Positions 6,980 through 14,146 of a stretch of 14,146 nucleotides of DNA are shown here, piece after piece (the stretch's first letter is position 1; every line of letters starts with the position of its first letter). The position numbers were made by a program, and so were the translations under genes. This stretch comes from Pseudomonadota bacterium. GTDB lineage: Bacteria > Pseudomonadota > Alphaproteobacteria > Rhizobiales > Rhizobiaceae. The stretch spans positions 1 to 14,146 of the forward strand of contig JAEXMK010000201.1 of the NCBI GenBank assembly GCA_023444445.1, written 5' to 3'. The notes beneath the pieces are model-generated. The model searched no databases. It was not told the DNA's origin and was given only the letters and a program-made list of their open reading frames with translations.

Positions 6980-8640
6980 GCCACGATCCCGCAAAATGCA
7001 TCCAGCCCCTCAAGCTTCACAATGTCAGCATCATAGAGCGGCCCAAAACCCGGCATCGGCAGTATATCCGTGACGTGCATGGTCTTCGGCACAGGAAACT
7101 CCACCGCATCGCGGGTCAGGTTGAAAACGAACAGCAATTTTTCATCACCCTTTTGGCGCGTGAAGGCCAGCACATCGAGATTGGTCTTGATGAAGTGCAT
7201 GTCACCATCACGCAGCGCGCCATGGCTTTTGCGGAAGGACAAAACCGCCCGGTAATGGTTCAGTATGGAATCCGGCCTGCGCTCCTGCGCATCCACCGCC
7301 TGCATGGCGTGGACATAGGGCACCGGCAGCCAGGGCTTTTCAGCGTTTGAGAAACCGGCATTCGGTTTGCCCGTCTCCCACACCATCGGCGTGCGGCATC
7401 CGTCACGCCCCTTGAAGGCAGGCCAGAAACGGATGCCATAGGGATCGCGCAGATCTTCGAAGGCGAGTTCGGCTTCCGTCAAGCCCAGCTCCTCACCCTG
7501 ATAAAGGCATATGGAACCACGCAGACTGGCAAGAACACAGATGGCGAGCTTTGCCACCCGTGTCTGCTCCTCCACGCTTTCGGAAAAACGGCTGAGGTGG
7601 CGCACGACGTCATGGTTGGAAAAGGCCCAGCACACCCAGCCATCCGTCACCACCTTGCCGAAGGTCTCGACCGAGCCGCGCAGGTGTTTTGCGCTGAAAT
7701 CCGGCCCGAGAAGATCGAAGGTGTAGCACATGTTGAGCTTGTCATTACCGGATGTATAGGCCGCCACCGTCTTCAGTGACCGCGCTCCGTCGCCCACCTC
7801 TCCCACCGTGGCGCGGCCCTCATACTCGTCGAGCAGCGCGCGAAAACGCTTCAGGAAAGCCACGTTTTCCGGCCGCGTCTTGTCGTAGAGATGGTCCTGC
7901 ATGCCATAGGGATTGACGTCGGAAGCATCGAGACCGAAACTTTCCTCGTCGAAAAGCGGCGGGTTGTCACGCAGAAGCTTGTCGTGGAAATAGTGGTTGA
8001 CGGTATCGAGCCGGAAACCGTCCACGCCGCGATCCAACCAGAAACGTACCGTTTCCAGCAGCGCATCCAGAACATCCGGATTATGGAAATTGAGATCTGG
8101 CTGGGAGGCGAGGAAGCTGTGCATGTAATATTGCTTGCGCACGCCGTCCCATTCCCAGGCCGGGCCGCCGAACACGGAAAGCCAGTTGGTGGGCGCCGTG
8201 CCATCCGGCTTGGGATTGGCCCAGACATACCAGTCCGCCTTGCTGTTGGTGCGGCTCGCCCGGCTGTCCACGAACCAGGGATGCTGGTCCGACGTGTGCG
8301 AGATGACCTGGTCGATGATGACCTTCAGCCCCAGCCGGTGCGCCTCTGCCATCAGGGCGTCGAAATCGGCAAGCGTGCCGAACATCGGATCGACATTGCA
8401 ATAATCGGAAACGTCATACCCCATATCGGCCATGGGCGAGGTGAAGAAGGGCGAGAGCCAGATGCCGTCGACACCGAGAGATGCGATATATGGCAGGCGT
8501 TTCGTCACCCCGGCAAGATCGCCATAGCCGTCGCCGGTCGTATCCTGAAACGAGCGCGGATAGACCTGATAGATCACCGCTCCCTTCCACCAGTCCGATT
8601 GTGCTTGAGGTTTGTGGACCGGGGCATAGGGCAGCGTCAT
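6976..8640 (-). CDS. aglA: GH13 alpha-glucosidase (AglA-like)
   Basis: A 554-aa glycoside hydrolase family 13 enzyme that releases glucose from alpha-glucosides, probably maltose, sucrose or trehalulose-type sugars as for rhizobial AglA. The barrel starts at WWKGAVIYQVYPRSF (18-31). It carries HTSDQHPWF (115-123), the nucleophile Asp212 in GFRLDTVNHY, the acid/base Glu281 in TVGEVGD and the stabilising Asp344 in SNHDVVRH. There is no signal peptide, so it acts in the cytoplasm on imported sugar. Thr213 directly after the nucleophile is the residue found in alpha-1,4-specific members, where alpha-1,6 enzymes have Val. The ATG at 8640 is preferred over a start 31 codons upstream because AGGAG lies 8 nt before it and the extension has no family resemblance. 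It is divergent from kdgK and runs into the AAC(6')-like gene. Confidence 0.93.
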   Translation of the reverse strand: MTLPYAPVHKPQAQSDWWKGAVIYQVYPRSFQDTTGDGYGDLAGVTKRLPYIASLGVDGIWLSPFFTSPMADMGYDVSDYCNVDPMFGTLADFDALMAEAHRLGLKVIIDQVISHTSDQHPWFVDSRASRTNSKADWYVWANPKPDGTAPTNWLSVFGGPAWEWDGVRKQYYMHSFLASQPDLNFHNPDVLDALLETVRFWLDRGVDGFRLDTVNHYFHDKLLRDNPPLFDEESFGLDASDVNPYGMQDHLYDKTRPENVAFLKRFRALLDEYEGRATVGEVGDGARSLKTVAAYTSGNDKLNMCYTFDLLGPDFSAKHLRGSVETFGKVVTDGWVCWAFSNHDVVRHLSRFSESVEEQTRVAKLAICVLASLRGSICLYQGEELGLTEAELAFEDLRDPYGIRFWPAFKGRDGCRTPMVWETGKPNAGFSNAEKPWLPVPYVHAMQAVDAQERRPDSILNHYRAVLSFRKSHGALRDGDMHFIKTNLDVLAFTRQKGDEKLLFVFNLTRDAVEFPVPKTMHVTDILPMPGFGPLYDADIVKLEGLDAFCGIVA

Positions 8641-8795
8641 CGGCGATCTCCTGTGGGCGTCTTGCCAGAGAATATAAAGCCGCTGCCTCCGCGTAAACCT
8701 TAACTTCGCACATGCACAAACGGCCAGAACCACCCTTGTCAGCGGCGCGCACTCGTCGTAAGCCGCATGGCTGGAAAAAACGGGAGGATAACGGC
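8641..8795. promoter_or_regulatory. Divergent promoter region, aglA / kdgK
   Basis: With the starts chosen here, 155 bp separate the two sugar genes. On the minus strand TATATT (8676-8671) is a reasonable -10 for the alpha-glucosidase, but I cannot pair it with a good -35. No clear LacI-type or other palindromic operator is visible. GGGAGG at 8782-8787 is the ribosome binding site of kdgK. Confidence 0.35.
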
Positions 8796-9716
8796 GTGGG
8801 CGGACGGTTTCTGTCGATTGGCGAATGCATGGTGGAATTGTCGCAGGCCGGCAACGGGCTGCTGCGCAAGGGTTTTGCCGGCGACACGTTCAATACCGCC
8901 TGGTATGCGCGCGCCTGCCTGCCGCAAGACTGGTCTGTCGATTATTTCACCGCTCTCGGCGATGATCCGCTGTCGGAAGACATGCTGGCCTTCATTGCGG
9001 AAGCCGGCATCGGCACGGAAAAAATCCGCCGCATCAAGGGCGGCACGCCTGGCCTCTACCTCATCAATCTGAAGGATGGCGAACGCACCTTCAGCTATTG
9101 GCGCAATGCCGCCGCTGCAAGACAGCTCGCCGCGGATGCGGATCACCTGCGCAAAACGGTCGAAAGCGCGGATGTGGTCTATTTCTCCGGCATTACGCTC
9201 GCCATCCTCGCCTCCGCCCATGATGTCGATACATTCCTCGCCGAACTGCGCCGCGCCAGGGCGGCGGGCAAGCTGGTGGTCTTCGATCCCAACATCCGCC
9301 CGCGCCTTTGGGCGGACAAGGACGTCATGCTGGAGACGATCTCCAATGGCGCCCGCGCCGCGACGCTTGTCATGCCGAGCTTCGACGACGAGGCGAACCA
9401 TTTCGGCGATGTCTCCGTGGAAGCGACCATTGCCCGTTACCGTTCGCTCGGTGTTGAGAACATCGTTGTGAAGGACGGCGCCAAGGGCGCAACGCTCGAT
9501 TTCGGCGGCAGCCGCAGCCACGCCCCGGCAGTGAAAGCCGTGGACGTAGTGGATACGACAAGCGCCGGCGACAGCTTCAACGGCGCCTTCCTCGCCCGTT
9601 ATGTGACTGGAAGTTCGCCGGAAGAGGCGGCCACCTTCGCCGCAAGGGCGGCGGCAACCGTCATCGGCCACCACGGCGCGCTGATCAGCCCCGAATTGCT
9701 CCCGCTTGTCGGATAG
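8796..9716 (+). CDS. kdgK: 2-dehydro-3-deoxygluconokinase (PfkB family)
   Basis: A 306-aa ribokinase/PfkB-family sugar kinase, most like KdgK, which phosphorylates 2-keto-3-deoxygluconate with ATP on the way to pyruvate and glyceraldehyde-3-phosphate. The N-terminal sugar-binding signature is GFAGDTFNTAWYAR (26-39). Residues 100-109 (SYWRNAAAAR) match the KDG-binding YWR-AAR pattern. DPNIRPRLW is at 164-172, and the C-terminal ATP/anion-hole signature DTTSAGDSFNGAF is at 253-265 with catalytic base Asp259. The GTG at 8796 is chosen: GGGAGG lies 8 nt upstream and homology begins at once, whereas the longer frame from 8712 adds 28 unrelated residues and runs into the aglA promoter. Another PfkB sugar kinase specificity, such as fructokinase, is possible but less likely. 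Confidence 0.88.
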   Translation: MGGRFLSIGECMVELSQAGNGLLRKGFAGDTFNTAWYARACLPQDWSVDYFTALGDDPLSEDMLAFIAEAGIGTEKIRRIKGGTPGLYLINLKDGERTFSYWRNAAAARQLAADADHLRKTVESADVVYFSGITLAILASAHDVDTFLAELRRARAAGKLVVFDPNIRPRLWADKDVMLETISNGARAATLVMPSFDDEANHFGDVSVEATIARYRSLGVENIVVKDGAKGATLDFGGSRSHAPAVKAVDVVDTTSAGDSFNGAFLARYVTGSSPEEAATFAARAAATVIGHHGALISPELLPLVG

Positions 9717-9726
9717 CCGCGACGTC

Positions 9727-9753
9727 CGGCCAGAAACCAAGGTTTCGGAGCCG
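9727..9753 (+). terminator. Weak hairpin after kdgK
   Basis: CGGC (9727-9730) and GAAACC (9733-9738) can pair with GGTTTC (9741-9746) and GCCG (9750-9753) ten bases after the kdgK stop. The tight 2-nt loop and the lack of a U-tract make it a poor intrinsic terminator; it may only separate kdgK from the Pho-box promoter that follows. Confidence 0.25.
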
Positions 9754-9762
9754 TCCCAGACC

Positions 9763-9796
9763 CTGACATGATCCTGTAACACGCGCGCCGCATATA
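9763..9796 (+). promoter_or_regulatory. Pho box and -10 of the glycolipid glycosyltransferase gene
   Basis: CTGACAT (9763-9769), 4 nt, then CTGTAAC (9774-9780) fits the rhizobial PhoB site of two 7-bp direct repeats (CTGTCAT type) spaced by 4 nt, with one mismatch in each half. A -10-like CATATA follows at 9791-9796, 10 nt after the second repeat, which is the spacing at which PhoB replaces the -35 element. The ATG is about 60 nt further on. This predicts PhoB-dependent induction at low phosphate. Confidence 0.75.
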
Positions 9797-9855
9797 CGGG
9801 CGGAAGCCGGGCAATGGGGATTCGCCCGTGCGCAGATGAGCAGGATCAGTGTTTC

Positions 9856-10905
9856 ATGACGAGAATCACGATTGTCACAGATGCCTGGCACCCGCAGGTC
9901 AACGGCGTGGTTCGCTCGATCGAGAACACCAATACCGAACTGGCGCGGCTGGGCGTCGATGTGCGCATGGTCACGCCGCAGAGCTTTTACAGCATCCCCT
10001 GCCCCACCTATCCGGAAATCCGCCTGTCGGTCGCCGGTTATCGCCGCGTGGCGGCGGAGATCGAAAAAAGCCAGCCCTCCTTCGTGCATATTGCCACGGA
10101 AGGACCGCTGGGCTTTATGGCGCGGCGCTGGTGCGTAAAGAACCGCATGCGATTTTCCACCAGCTACCACACCCGCTTTCCCGAATATGTGGCGGCACGT
10201 TTTCCTGTGCCGGAAAGCTGGCTTTATGCCTTTGTGCGCTGGTTCCACAATGGCGGCAACACCTGCATGGTGGCCACCCCAAGCCTTGAGACCGAACTGG
10301 AAGCCCGCGGCGTTCGAAACCTCAAGCGCTGGAGCCGCGGCATCGACGCCGAACTTTTTCATCCCCGCCCGAAAACAAAGCTACCGTTTGATCTGCCGAG
10401 ACCGATTTTCATGACCGTGGGACGTGTGGCGGTGGAGAAGAACCTGCCCGAATTCCTCGACCTCGACCTGCCGGGTTCCAAGGTGGTGATTGGCGATGGC
10501 CCTGCCCGCCACGACTTGCAGGAAAAATATCCCGATGTTCTCTTCACCGGCATCAAGACCGGTGAGGAACTGGCCGATGCCTATGCGCAGGCCGATGTCT
10601 TCGTTTTCCCGTCCAAGACGGACACCTTCGGCAATACCATTCTGGAAGCACTGGCCAGTGGCGTGCCCGTCGCCGCCTTTCCTGTTACCGGGCCGATCGA
10701 CATTCTCGGCGGCAACCCGGCTGCCGGCGCTCTGGACAATAATCTGCGCGATGCCTGTTTGGCGGCACTTCATTGCTCACCACAGGCGGCGCTTACCCTT
10801 TCCAAAAGCTACAGCTGGGAAAAGGCCTCCAAACAATTCCTCGACAATGTCATCCATGCCGCCGGAAAATCTTTGCCGCTTCTGTCCCGTTCGCAGCTTG
10901 CCTGA
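9856..10905 (+). CDS. agt: GT4 glycosyltransferase, probable phosphate-starvation glycolipid synthase (Agt-like)
   Basis: A 349-aa GT-B glycosyltransferase of family GT4. The acceptor-side N-domain begins TIVTDAWHPQVNGVVRS (5-21), with HIATEGPLGF at 79-88. The donor-side C-domain has VGRVAVEKNLPEF (188-200), VIGDGP (211-216) and FPSKTDTFGNTILEALASG (251-269), where Asp256 and Glu264 occupy the E-x7-E positions. No membrane helix is seen, so it would bind the inner face of the cytoplasmic membrane. From memory, A. tumefaciens makes glucosyl- and glucuronosyl-diacylglycerol under phosphate starvation with a GT4 enzyme named Agt; the Pho box upstream fits that role, though sequence alone does not prove the sugar or acceptor. 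The ATG at 9856 (AGGA at 9842-9845) is preferred over 9814, which adds 14 unrelated residues. Confidence 0.8.
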   Translation: MTRITIVTDAWHPQVNGVVRSIENTNTELARLGVDVRMVTPQSFYSIPCPTYPEIRLSVAGYRRVAAEIEKSQPSFVHIATEGPLGFMARRWCVKNRMRFSTSYHTRFPEYVAARFPVPESWLYAFVRWFHNGGNTCMVATPSLETELEARGVRNLKRWSRGIDAELFHPRPKTKLPFDLPRPIFMTVGRVAVEKNLPEFLDLDLPGSKVVIGDGPARHDLQEKYPDVLFTGIKTGEELADAYAQADVFVFPSKTDTFGNTILEALASGVPVAAFPVTGPIDILGGNPAAGALDNNLRDACLAALHCSPQAALTLSKSYSWEKASKQFLDNVIHAAGKSLPLLSRSQLA

Positions 10906-10928
10906 AGGCAAGGCATCCCCGTTTTTTT
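10897..10928 (+). terminator. Possible terminator after the GT4 gene
   Basis: CTTGCC (10897-10902) pairs with GGCAAG (10907-10912) around a 4-nt loop that begins with the TGA stop codon, and seven T follow at 10922-10928. The 9-nt distance between stem and T-run is longer than in a standard intrinsic terminator, so this is tentative. Confidence 0.3.
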
Positions 10929-11078
10929 GCGCGGAGCCAGTGGACGAAACATGACGGGAATGTCACAAGGCGATCAGGACGCGACTGCCGTTATCTTTAG
11001 AACGGGGTCGGGCTGCTGATTGACGTCAGGCGGCTGCCGCGAGATTACGCTGGCCGTCCTTATTCCGATAAATGCTGT

Positions 11079-11687
11079 TTACCAGGCACCGACCAGAGAC
11101 TGGCCCGTCAGCGGCACGGCCCGTTCCTTTCCGTCTCGGTCCTTGACCGAGAGAGATGCGGCCATCTGTTTCGGCGACTTGCGGAACCAGTTGGCGGCGA
11201 CGCTTGCCATATCTCCGATCGCCGCCTGTTTGTGCCATTCGGCAAAGCGCCTGGCTGTTGCTTCAGGCTCCGAACGATAAAAGAAATCGCCGGATTGGCC
11301 GAGATCGTTAATGGATGCCGCCATGACGGAGAGCGGCCGCTGGAACATTTTTGACGGCACGGAAAGCGCGTCCCCGCCCTGCGAAAAGGCCGGCGCCATG
11401 AAATCGATCGCCCAGCCGTCCGCCTCGATCCAGCAGTGGAAATTTTCGCCAGCACCTGTCACATAACCGTCGTCGCGATGATCCGCGAACAGGAGCACCT
11501 TTCCGCCAAGATTATAGGCCGCAAGCCCGCCCTTCGGCACCGCCTTCACCTTGTAGTGCTGCTGCAGGATGAAGGCGCCGAAAGTGCTGAAATACATCGA
11601 GGCCGAAGCGGGATCGGCGTTCTGGGCGATGAGCAGGCTGTTGATGACGCGGTAGATCCGCTGATAGTCGGTCTGCTTGATCAGCAT
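11079..11687 (-). CDS. DUF2026 family protein with transglutaminase-like motif
   Basis: A 202-aa soluble protein that I place in DUF2026, a family without assigned function. The central part reads ENFHCWIEADGWAIDFMAP (81-99), which follows the H-x-W-x-E...W...D pattern of the transglutaminase/papain-like core, with His84, Trp86, Glu88, Trp92 and Asp95. The helix that would carry the catalytic Cys (about DPASASMYFSTFGAF at 25-39) has Ser and Ala and no Cys; the only Cys is Cys85, next to the His. It may therefore be a non-peptidase relative or use another chemistry. There is no signal peptide. The ATG at 11687 has only a weak AAGAG upstream. It follows der on the same strand but is separated from it by a large palindromic repeat. 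The product name is firm only at family level. Confidence 0.75.
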   Translation of the reverse strand: MLIKQTDYQRIYRVINSLLIAQNADPASASMYFSTFGAFILQQHYKVKAVPKGGLAAYNLGGKVLLFADHRDDGYVTGAGENFHCWIEADGWAIDFMAPAFSQGGDALSVPSKMFQRPLSVMAASINDLGQSGDFFYRSEPEATARRFAEWHKQAAIGDMASVAANWFRKSPKQMAASLSVKDRDGKERAVPLTGQSLVGAW

Positions 11688-11720
11688 GATTTTTACTCTT
11701 CAAAACAAGGCGTTGGATGA

Positions 11721-11870
11721 GCGTCCGCCGCTTGTTTCTTCTCCCCGAGGGGAGAAGTCCGCGGCAGCGGGATGAGGGGGCGAGGCTAGCGATATACGGA
11801 GAGGTTGCCCCCTCATCTGACCCTTCGGGCCATCTTCTCCCCGGCGGGGAGAAGAAACAGGCCGCGACGC
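11721..11870. repeat. RIME-like palindromic intergenic repeat
   Basis: TGTTTCTTCTCCCC (11733-11746) is the inverse of GGGGAGAAGAAACA (11846-11859), and GATGAGGGGG (11771-11780) the inverse of CCCCCTCATC (11808-11817). Smaller hairpins CTTCTCCCC/GGGGAGAAG nest within each end (11738-11757 and 11834-11854). Pairing continues imperfectly outward to 11721 and 11870, so nearly the whole 150 bp folds on itself. The CTTCTCCCC...GGGGAGAAG and GATGAGGGG blocks are typical of the intergenic mosaic elements (RIME) dispersed in rhizobial genomes. It lies between der and the DUF2026 gene, ending 10 bp from the der stop codon, where its RNA could stop or stabilise the der transcript. Confidence 0.8.
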
Positions 11871-11880
11871 CCGCGTCAGA

Positions 11881-13311
11881 TCATCGCCGCTTCTTAGCCT
11901 TGCTTTCGAACGGATTGTCCGAGCCACGATAATGCACGCGGATCGGCACGCCCGGCATGTCGAAATCCTTGCGCAGGCCGTTCACCAGATAACGCGTATA
12001 GCTCTCCGGAATGGCTTCCGGGCGGGTGCAGGAAATCATGAAGGCCGGCGGGCGGGCCTTGACCTGCGTCATATATTTCAGCTTCAGGCGGCGGCCGGAA
12101 ACGGCCGGCGGCGGATGTTGCGTGGTCTGCCCATCCAGCCAGCGGTTGAGCTTGGCGGTCGAGATACGGCGGTTCCAGATCTTGTCCGTATCGATGATGT
12201 TTTGCATCAGCCGGTCGAGACCATAACCCGTCTGGCCGGAGATCGGCACGGCACGAATGCCGCGCGCTTGCGGCAGAAGCCGCTCGGTCTTTTCGCGCAG
12301 ATCGGCCAGATAGGCCTGCGGGTCTTCGACCAGATCCCATTTGTTGAAGGCGAGCACGGCAGCGCGGCCTTCGCGAATGACGAGATCGACCAGCTGCAAA
12401 TCCTGCTTCTCGAACGGGATGGTGCTGTCGAACACGATCACGACCGTTTCGGCAAAACGAATGGAGCGCAGCGAATCCGCCACCGAGAGCTTCTCCAGCT
12501 TCTCCGTCACCTTGGCCTTGCGGCGCATACCGGCCGTATCGAACATCTTGATGGTGCGGCCACGCCAGTCCCATTCGACGGAAATACTGTCGCGGGTGAT
12601 GCCGGCTTCCGGGCCGGTCAAAAGCCGGTCTTCACCAAGAAAACGGTTGATGAGCGTCGACTTGCCCGCATTCGGCCGGCCGATAATGGCGACACGCAGC
12701 GGTTTGGTCTCGTCATAGACAGGCTCTTCGTCTTCCTCGTCCTCGCTGCCGGGCTCGGCACGCGGAAGTACGATATCAGTCTCAGCCTCGTCGACTTCAG
12801 GCGGGAAGGCCACGTCTTCCCCGATTGCCGCGACGATGGCGTCACGCAGGTCGATCATGCCCTGGCCGTGCTCGGCCGAAATCGGGCAGGGATCGCCCAG
12901 GCCGAGCGTGAAGGCATCGTAGAAACCGGCGTCAGAACCGCGCGCTTCGGATTTATTAGCCACCAGCACGACAGGCTTGCCGCGACGGCGCAGCATTTCG
13001 CCCAGCGTCTCGTCGGCGGGGGTGAGCCCGGCCTTGGCATCCACCACGAACAGCGTCACATCGGCATCGTCGATCGCTGCTTCCGTCTGCGCCCACATCC
13101 GGCCCTGAAGTGTTTCCGGCCCGGATTGCTCCAGACCGGCGGTATCAATGATGGTGAAACGCAGATCGACGAGCTTCGCATCGCCGGGGCGACGGTCACG
13201 GGTCACGCCCGGCGTATCGTCCACCAGCGCCAGCTTCTTTCCAACCAGACGGTTGAAAAGCGTGGACTTGCCGACATTGGGGCGCCCTACTATGGCGACA
13301 GTGAAGCTCAT
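11881..13311 (-). CDS. der: Ribosome biogenesis GTPase Der (EngA)
   Basis: An essential 476-aa GTPase that assists assembly of the 50S ribosomal subunit. It has the two tandem GTPase domains unique to Der. Domain 1 shows P-loop GRPNVGKS (9-16), DTAG (56-59) and G4 NKSE (119-122), where NKxD is more usual. Domain 2 shows GRPNAGKS (211-218), DTAG (258-261) and NKWD (323-326). They are joined by a long acidic linker (about 174-200, with EDEEDEE), and a KH-like domain fills about 375 to the basic end KAKKRR. AGGA lies 5 nt before the ATG. It is downstream of a YfgM-like gene, as in many proteobacteria, across a 133-bp gap containing a strong inverted repeat, so it may have its own promoter or processing site. 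Confidence 0.97.
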   Translation of the reverse strand: MSFTVAIVGRPNVGKSTLFNRLVGKKLALVDDTPGVTRDRRPGDAKLVDLRFTIIDTAGLEQSGPETLQGRMWAQTEAAIDDADVTLFVVDAKAGLTPADETLGEMLRRRGKPVVLVANKSEARGSDAGFYDAFTLGLGDPCPISAEHGQGMIDLRDAIVAAIGEDVAFPPEVDEAETDIVLPRAEPGSEDEEDEEPVYDETKPLRVAIIGRPNAGKSTLINRFLGEDRLLTGPEAGITRDSISVEWDWRGRTIKMFDTAGMRRKAKVTEKLEKLSVADSLRSIRFAETVVIVFDSTIPFEKQDLQLVDLVIREGRAAVLAFNKWDLVEDPQAYLADLREKTERLLPQARGIRAVPISGQTGYGLDRLMQNIIDTDKIWNRRISTAKLNRWLDGQTTQHPPPAVSGRRLKLKYMTQVKARPPAFMISCTRPEAIPESYTRYLVNGLRKDFDMPGVPIRVHYRGSDNPFESKAKKRR

Positions 13312-13329
13312 TGATCCTGGTTCCTTAAA

Positions 13330-13373
13330 GCACGTCTGCCCAAAACGTTACCTGTTTTGGGCAAAGGACATGC
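13330..13373. repeat. Inverted repeat upstream of der
   Basis: GCCCAAAAC (13338-13346) and GTTTTGGGC (13354-13362) form a perfect 9-bp stem with a 7-nt loop; GCACGTC (13330-13336) and GACATGC (13367-13373) extend it with 6 of 7 pairs. It starts 19 nt upstream of the der ATG. On the minus strand the stem is followed by AGACGTGC, not a U-run, so it is not a standard terminator. It could be a dispersed rhizobial palindrome or an RNA processing site between yfgM and der. Confidence 0.6.
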
Positions 13374-13444
13374 GTAAAATAATGAGTTGGATCGCTTTGG
13401 CAATGCGAAGATATGCCGGGGCGATCTGGCTCGGAAAAGCGGCT

Positions 13445-14116
13445 TTAAGCAGCTTTGCCCGAAGCGGTGATATTGTCGAGCATGATCTGCGCGCGGTTCG
13501 TCACATTGCGTGGCGCCTGCGTGTCGCTGATGATCTGCTCGAACCATTGTTTGGCCTTGACGAAATCGCCAGCCTTGTAGGCCGCCAGACCCAGGGCCTC
13601 ACGGGCCGACGCCCGCATGGTCTGGCCGTCAGTGCTGAGCGGCTCGGCAAGTGCCACAACCTGATCGTAGGTGCCGTTATCCACCAGCAGCCAGGCGGCG
13701 CGCACCTTGGCGGTATCGCGGAAGACCTGCGGTGCAGAGCTGTCGTTGCCGATGGCGGTGAAGGCGGCAATCGCGCCGGCCGCATCACCCTTCTGCGACA
13801 GCAGCGTGGCCGCGCGGAACTTCGCGAGAACAGGATAATTGCCATGACCGGACGTTTCGAGATCGGAGAATGCCTTCAGCGCATCATCCGTCTTGTTTTC
13901 GGAAGCGAGCTTCAACGCCGCCAGGAACTGGTCGCCGGAGTTGGAAGCACGGCTGCTATTCCAATATTCATAGATGCCGGCGCCGGCCGCACCGACAACC
14001 ACGAGAATGGCCGCACCCACAACCACGATACCGTAACGGCCCCAGAAGCGCGACAGCTGCTCGGAGCGGATCTGCTCGTTCACTTCGCGGATAAAGGTAT
14101 CATTTTCGTTTGCCAT
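13445..14116 (-). CDS. YfgM-like membrane-anchored tetratricopeptide protein
   Basis: A 223-aa protein with a short charged cytoplasmic N-terminus, one membrane helix at about 27-49 (YGIVVVGAAILVVVGAAG) and a helical TPR-type domain from about 60 to 205, which would face the periplasm. The repeats are visible as alternating helices such as DDALKAFSDLE, GDAAGAIAAFTAI and GDFVKAKQWFEQI. This is the architecture of YfgM (TPR_21 family), which in E. coli associates with the Sec translocon and PpiD and lies close to der. The ATG at 14116 is chosen over the TTG at 14119 because GGAGAA lies 6 nt upstream. The order yfgM-der is conserved, but the bamB gene usually placed between them in gamma- and many alphaproteobacteria is missing. 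Its promoter is outside the window. Confidence 0.85.
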   Translation of the reverse strand: MANENDTFIREVNEQIRSEQLSRFWGRYGIVVVGAAILVVVGAAGAGIYEYWNSSRASNSGDQFLAALKLASENKTDDALKAFSDLETSGHGNYPVLAKFRAATLLSQKGDAAGAIAAFTAIGNDSSAPQVFRDTAKVRAAWLLVDNGTYDQVVALAEPLSTDGQTMRASAREALGLAAYKAGDFVKAKQWFEQIISDTQAPRNVTNRAQIMLDNITASGKAA

Positions 14117-14146
14117 CAAATTCTCCGTTACCCGCGCGGAGATCGT

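Noticed and set aside
7891..8703. 270-codon open frame antisense to the alpha-glucosidase gene
   Set aside because: It lies almost wholly inside a confidently assigned GH13 gene and has no recognisable motif.
8641..8733. Longer N-terminus for the alpha-glucosidase starting at 8733
   Set aside because: ATG 8640 has AGGAG at good spacing; the extension would cover the divergent promoter region and has no GH13 similarity.
8712..8795. Longer N-terminus for kdgK starting at ATG 8712
   Set aside because: The 28 extra residues are unlike PfkB kinases and lack a ribosome binding site, whereas GTG 8796 has GGGAGG 8 nt upstream.
10951..10968. Minus-strand TTGTGAC-N4-CCGTCAT, a second Pho-box-like sequence
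   Set aside because: Spacing fits, but several mismatches exist and transcription from it would run antisense into the GT4 gene, with no gene start downstream on that strand.
11932..13314. 460-codon open frame antisense to der
   Set aside because: It is an antisense shadow of der in the complementary codon frame, with no family resemblance.

Overview
The window looks like chromosomal DNA of an alphaproteobacterium of the Rhizobiales, most likely Agrobacterium (A. tumefaciens group). This rests on codon use and GC content, a fused TrpE-TrpG anthranilate synthase typical of rhizobia, a RIME-like palindromic intergenic repeat, a rhizobial-style Pho box, and TrpE(G) residue numbering that fits what I recall of the A. 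tumefaciens enzyme. I see no rRNA, tRNA, CRISPR array, transposase or phage gene. Every gap between genes is under 300 bases; the longest, about 276 bases, lies in front of ade.

Layout, left to right. (1) Positions 1-2771: the 3' part of a probable trp attenuator, then trpE(G) on the plus strand, coupled by an ATGA overlap to a GNAT acetyltransferase. (2) 2772-3710: an HD-GYP c-di-GMP phosphodiesterase on the minus strand, whose stop codon abuts the GNAT stop codon with no gap. (3) 3711-5681: an AT-rich leader with several micro-ORFs, then adenine deaminase (ade) on the plus strand. (4) 5736-6526: an unrecognised Ser-rich orphan gene on the minus strand and an AT-rich stretch bounded by a 12-bp inverted repeat. 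(5) 6527-8640: a minus-strand pair, a GH13 alpha-glucosidase followed by an AAC(6')-type acetyltransferase, joined by a GTGA overlap. (6) 8796-10905: kdgK, then a GT4 lipid glycosyltransferase preceded by a well-formed Pho box. (7) 11079-11687: a DUF2026 protein. (8) 11721-11870: a RIME-like repeat. (9) 11881-14116: der (engA) preceded by a YfgM-like membrane TPR protein.

Most genes are housekeeping or metabolic and do not form one pathway. The groupings that make sense are carbohydrate use (alpha-glucosidase divergent from KDG kinase), phosphate-starvation membrane remodelling (Pho box plus glycolipid glycosyltransferase), and the conserved yfgM-der neighbourhood, here lacking bamB. The parts with least known precedent are the Ser-rich orphan with its flanking inverted repeat, and the micro-ORF leader of ade. 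I found no convincing new multi-gene system.
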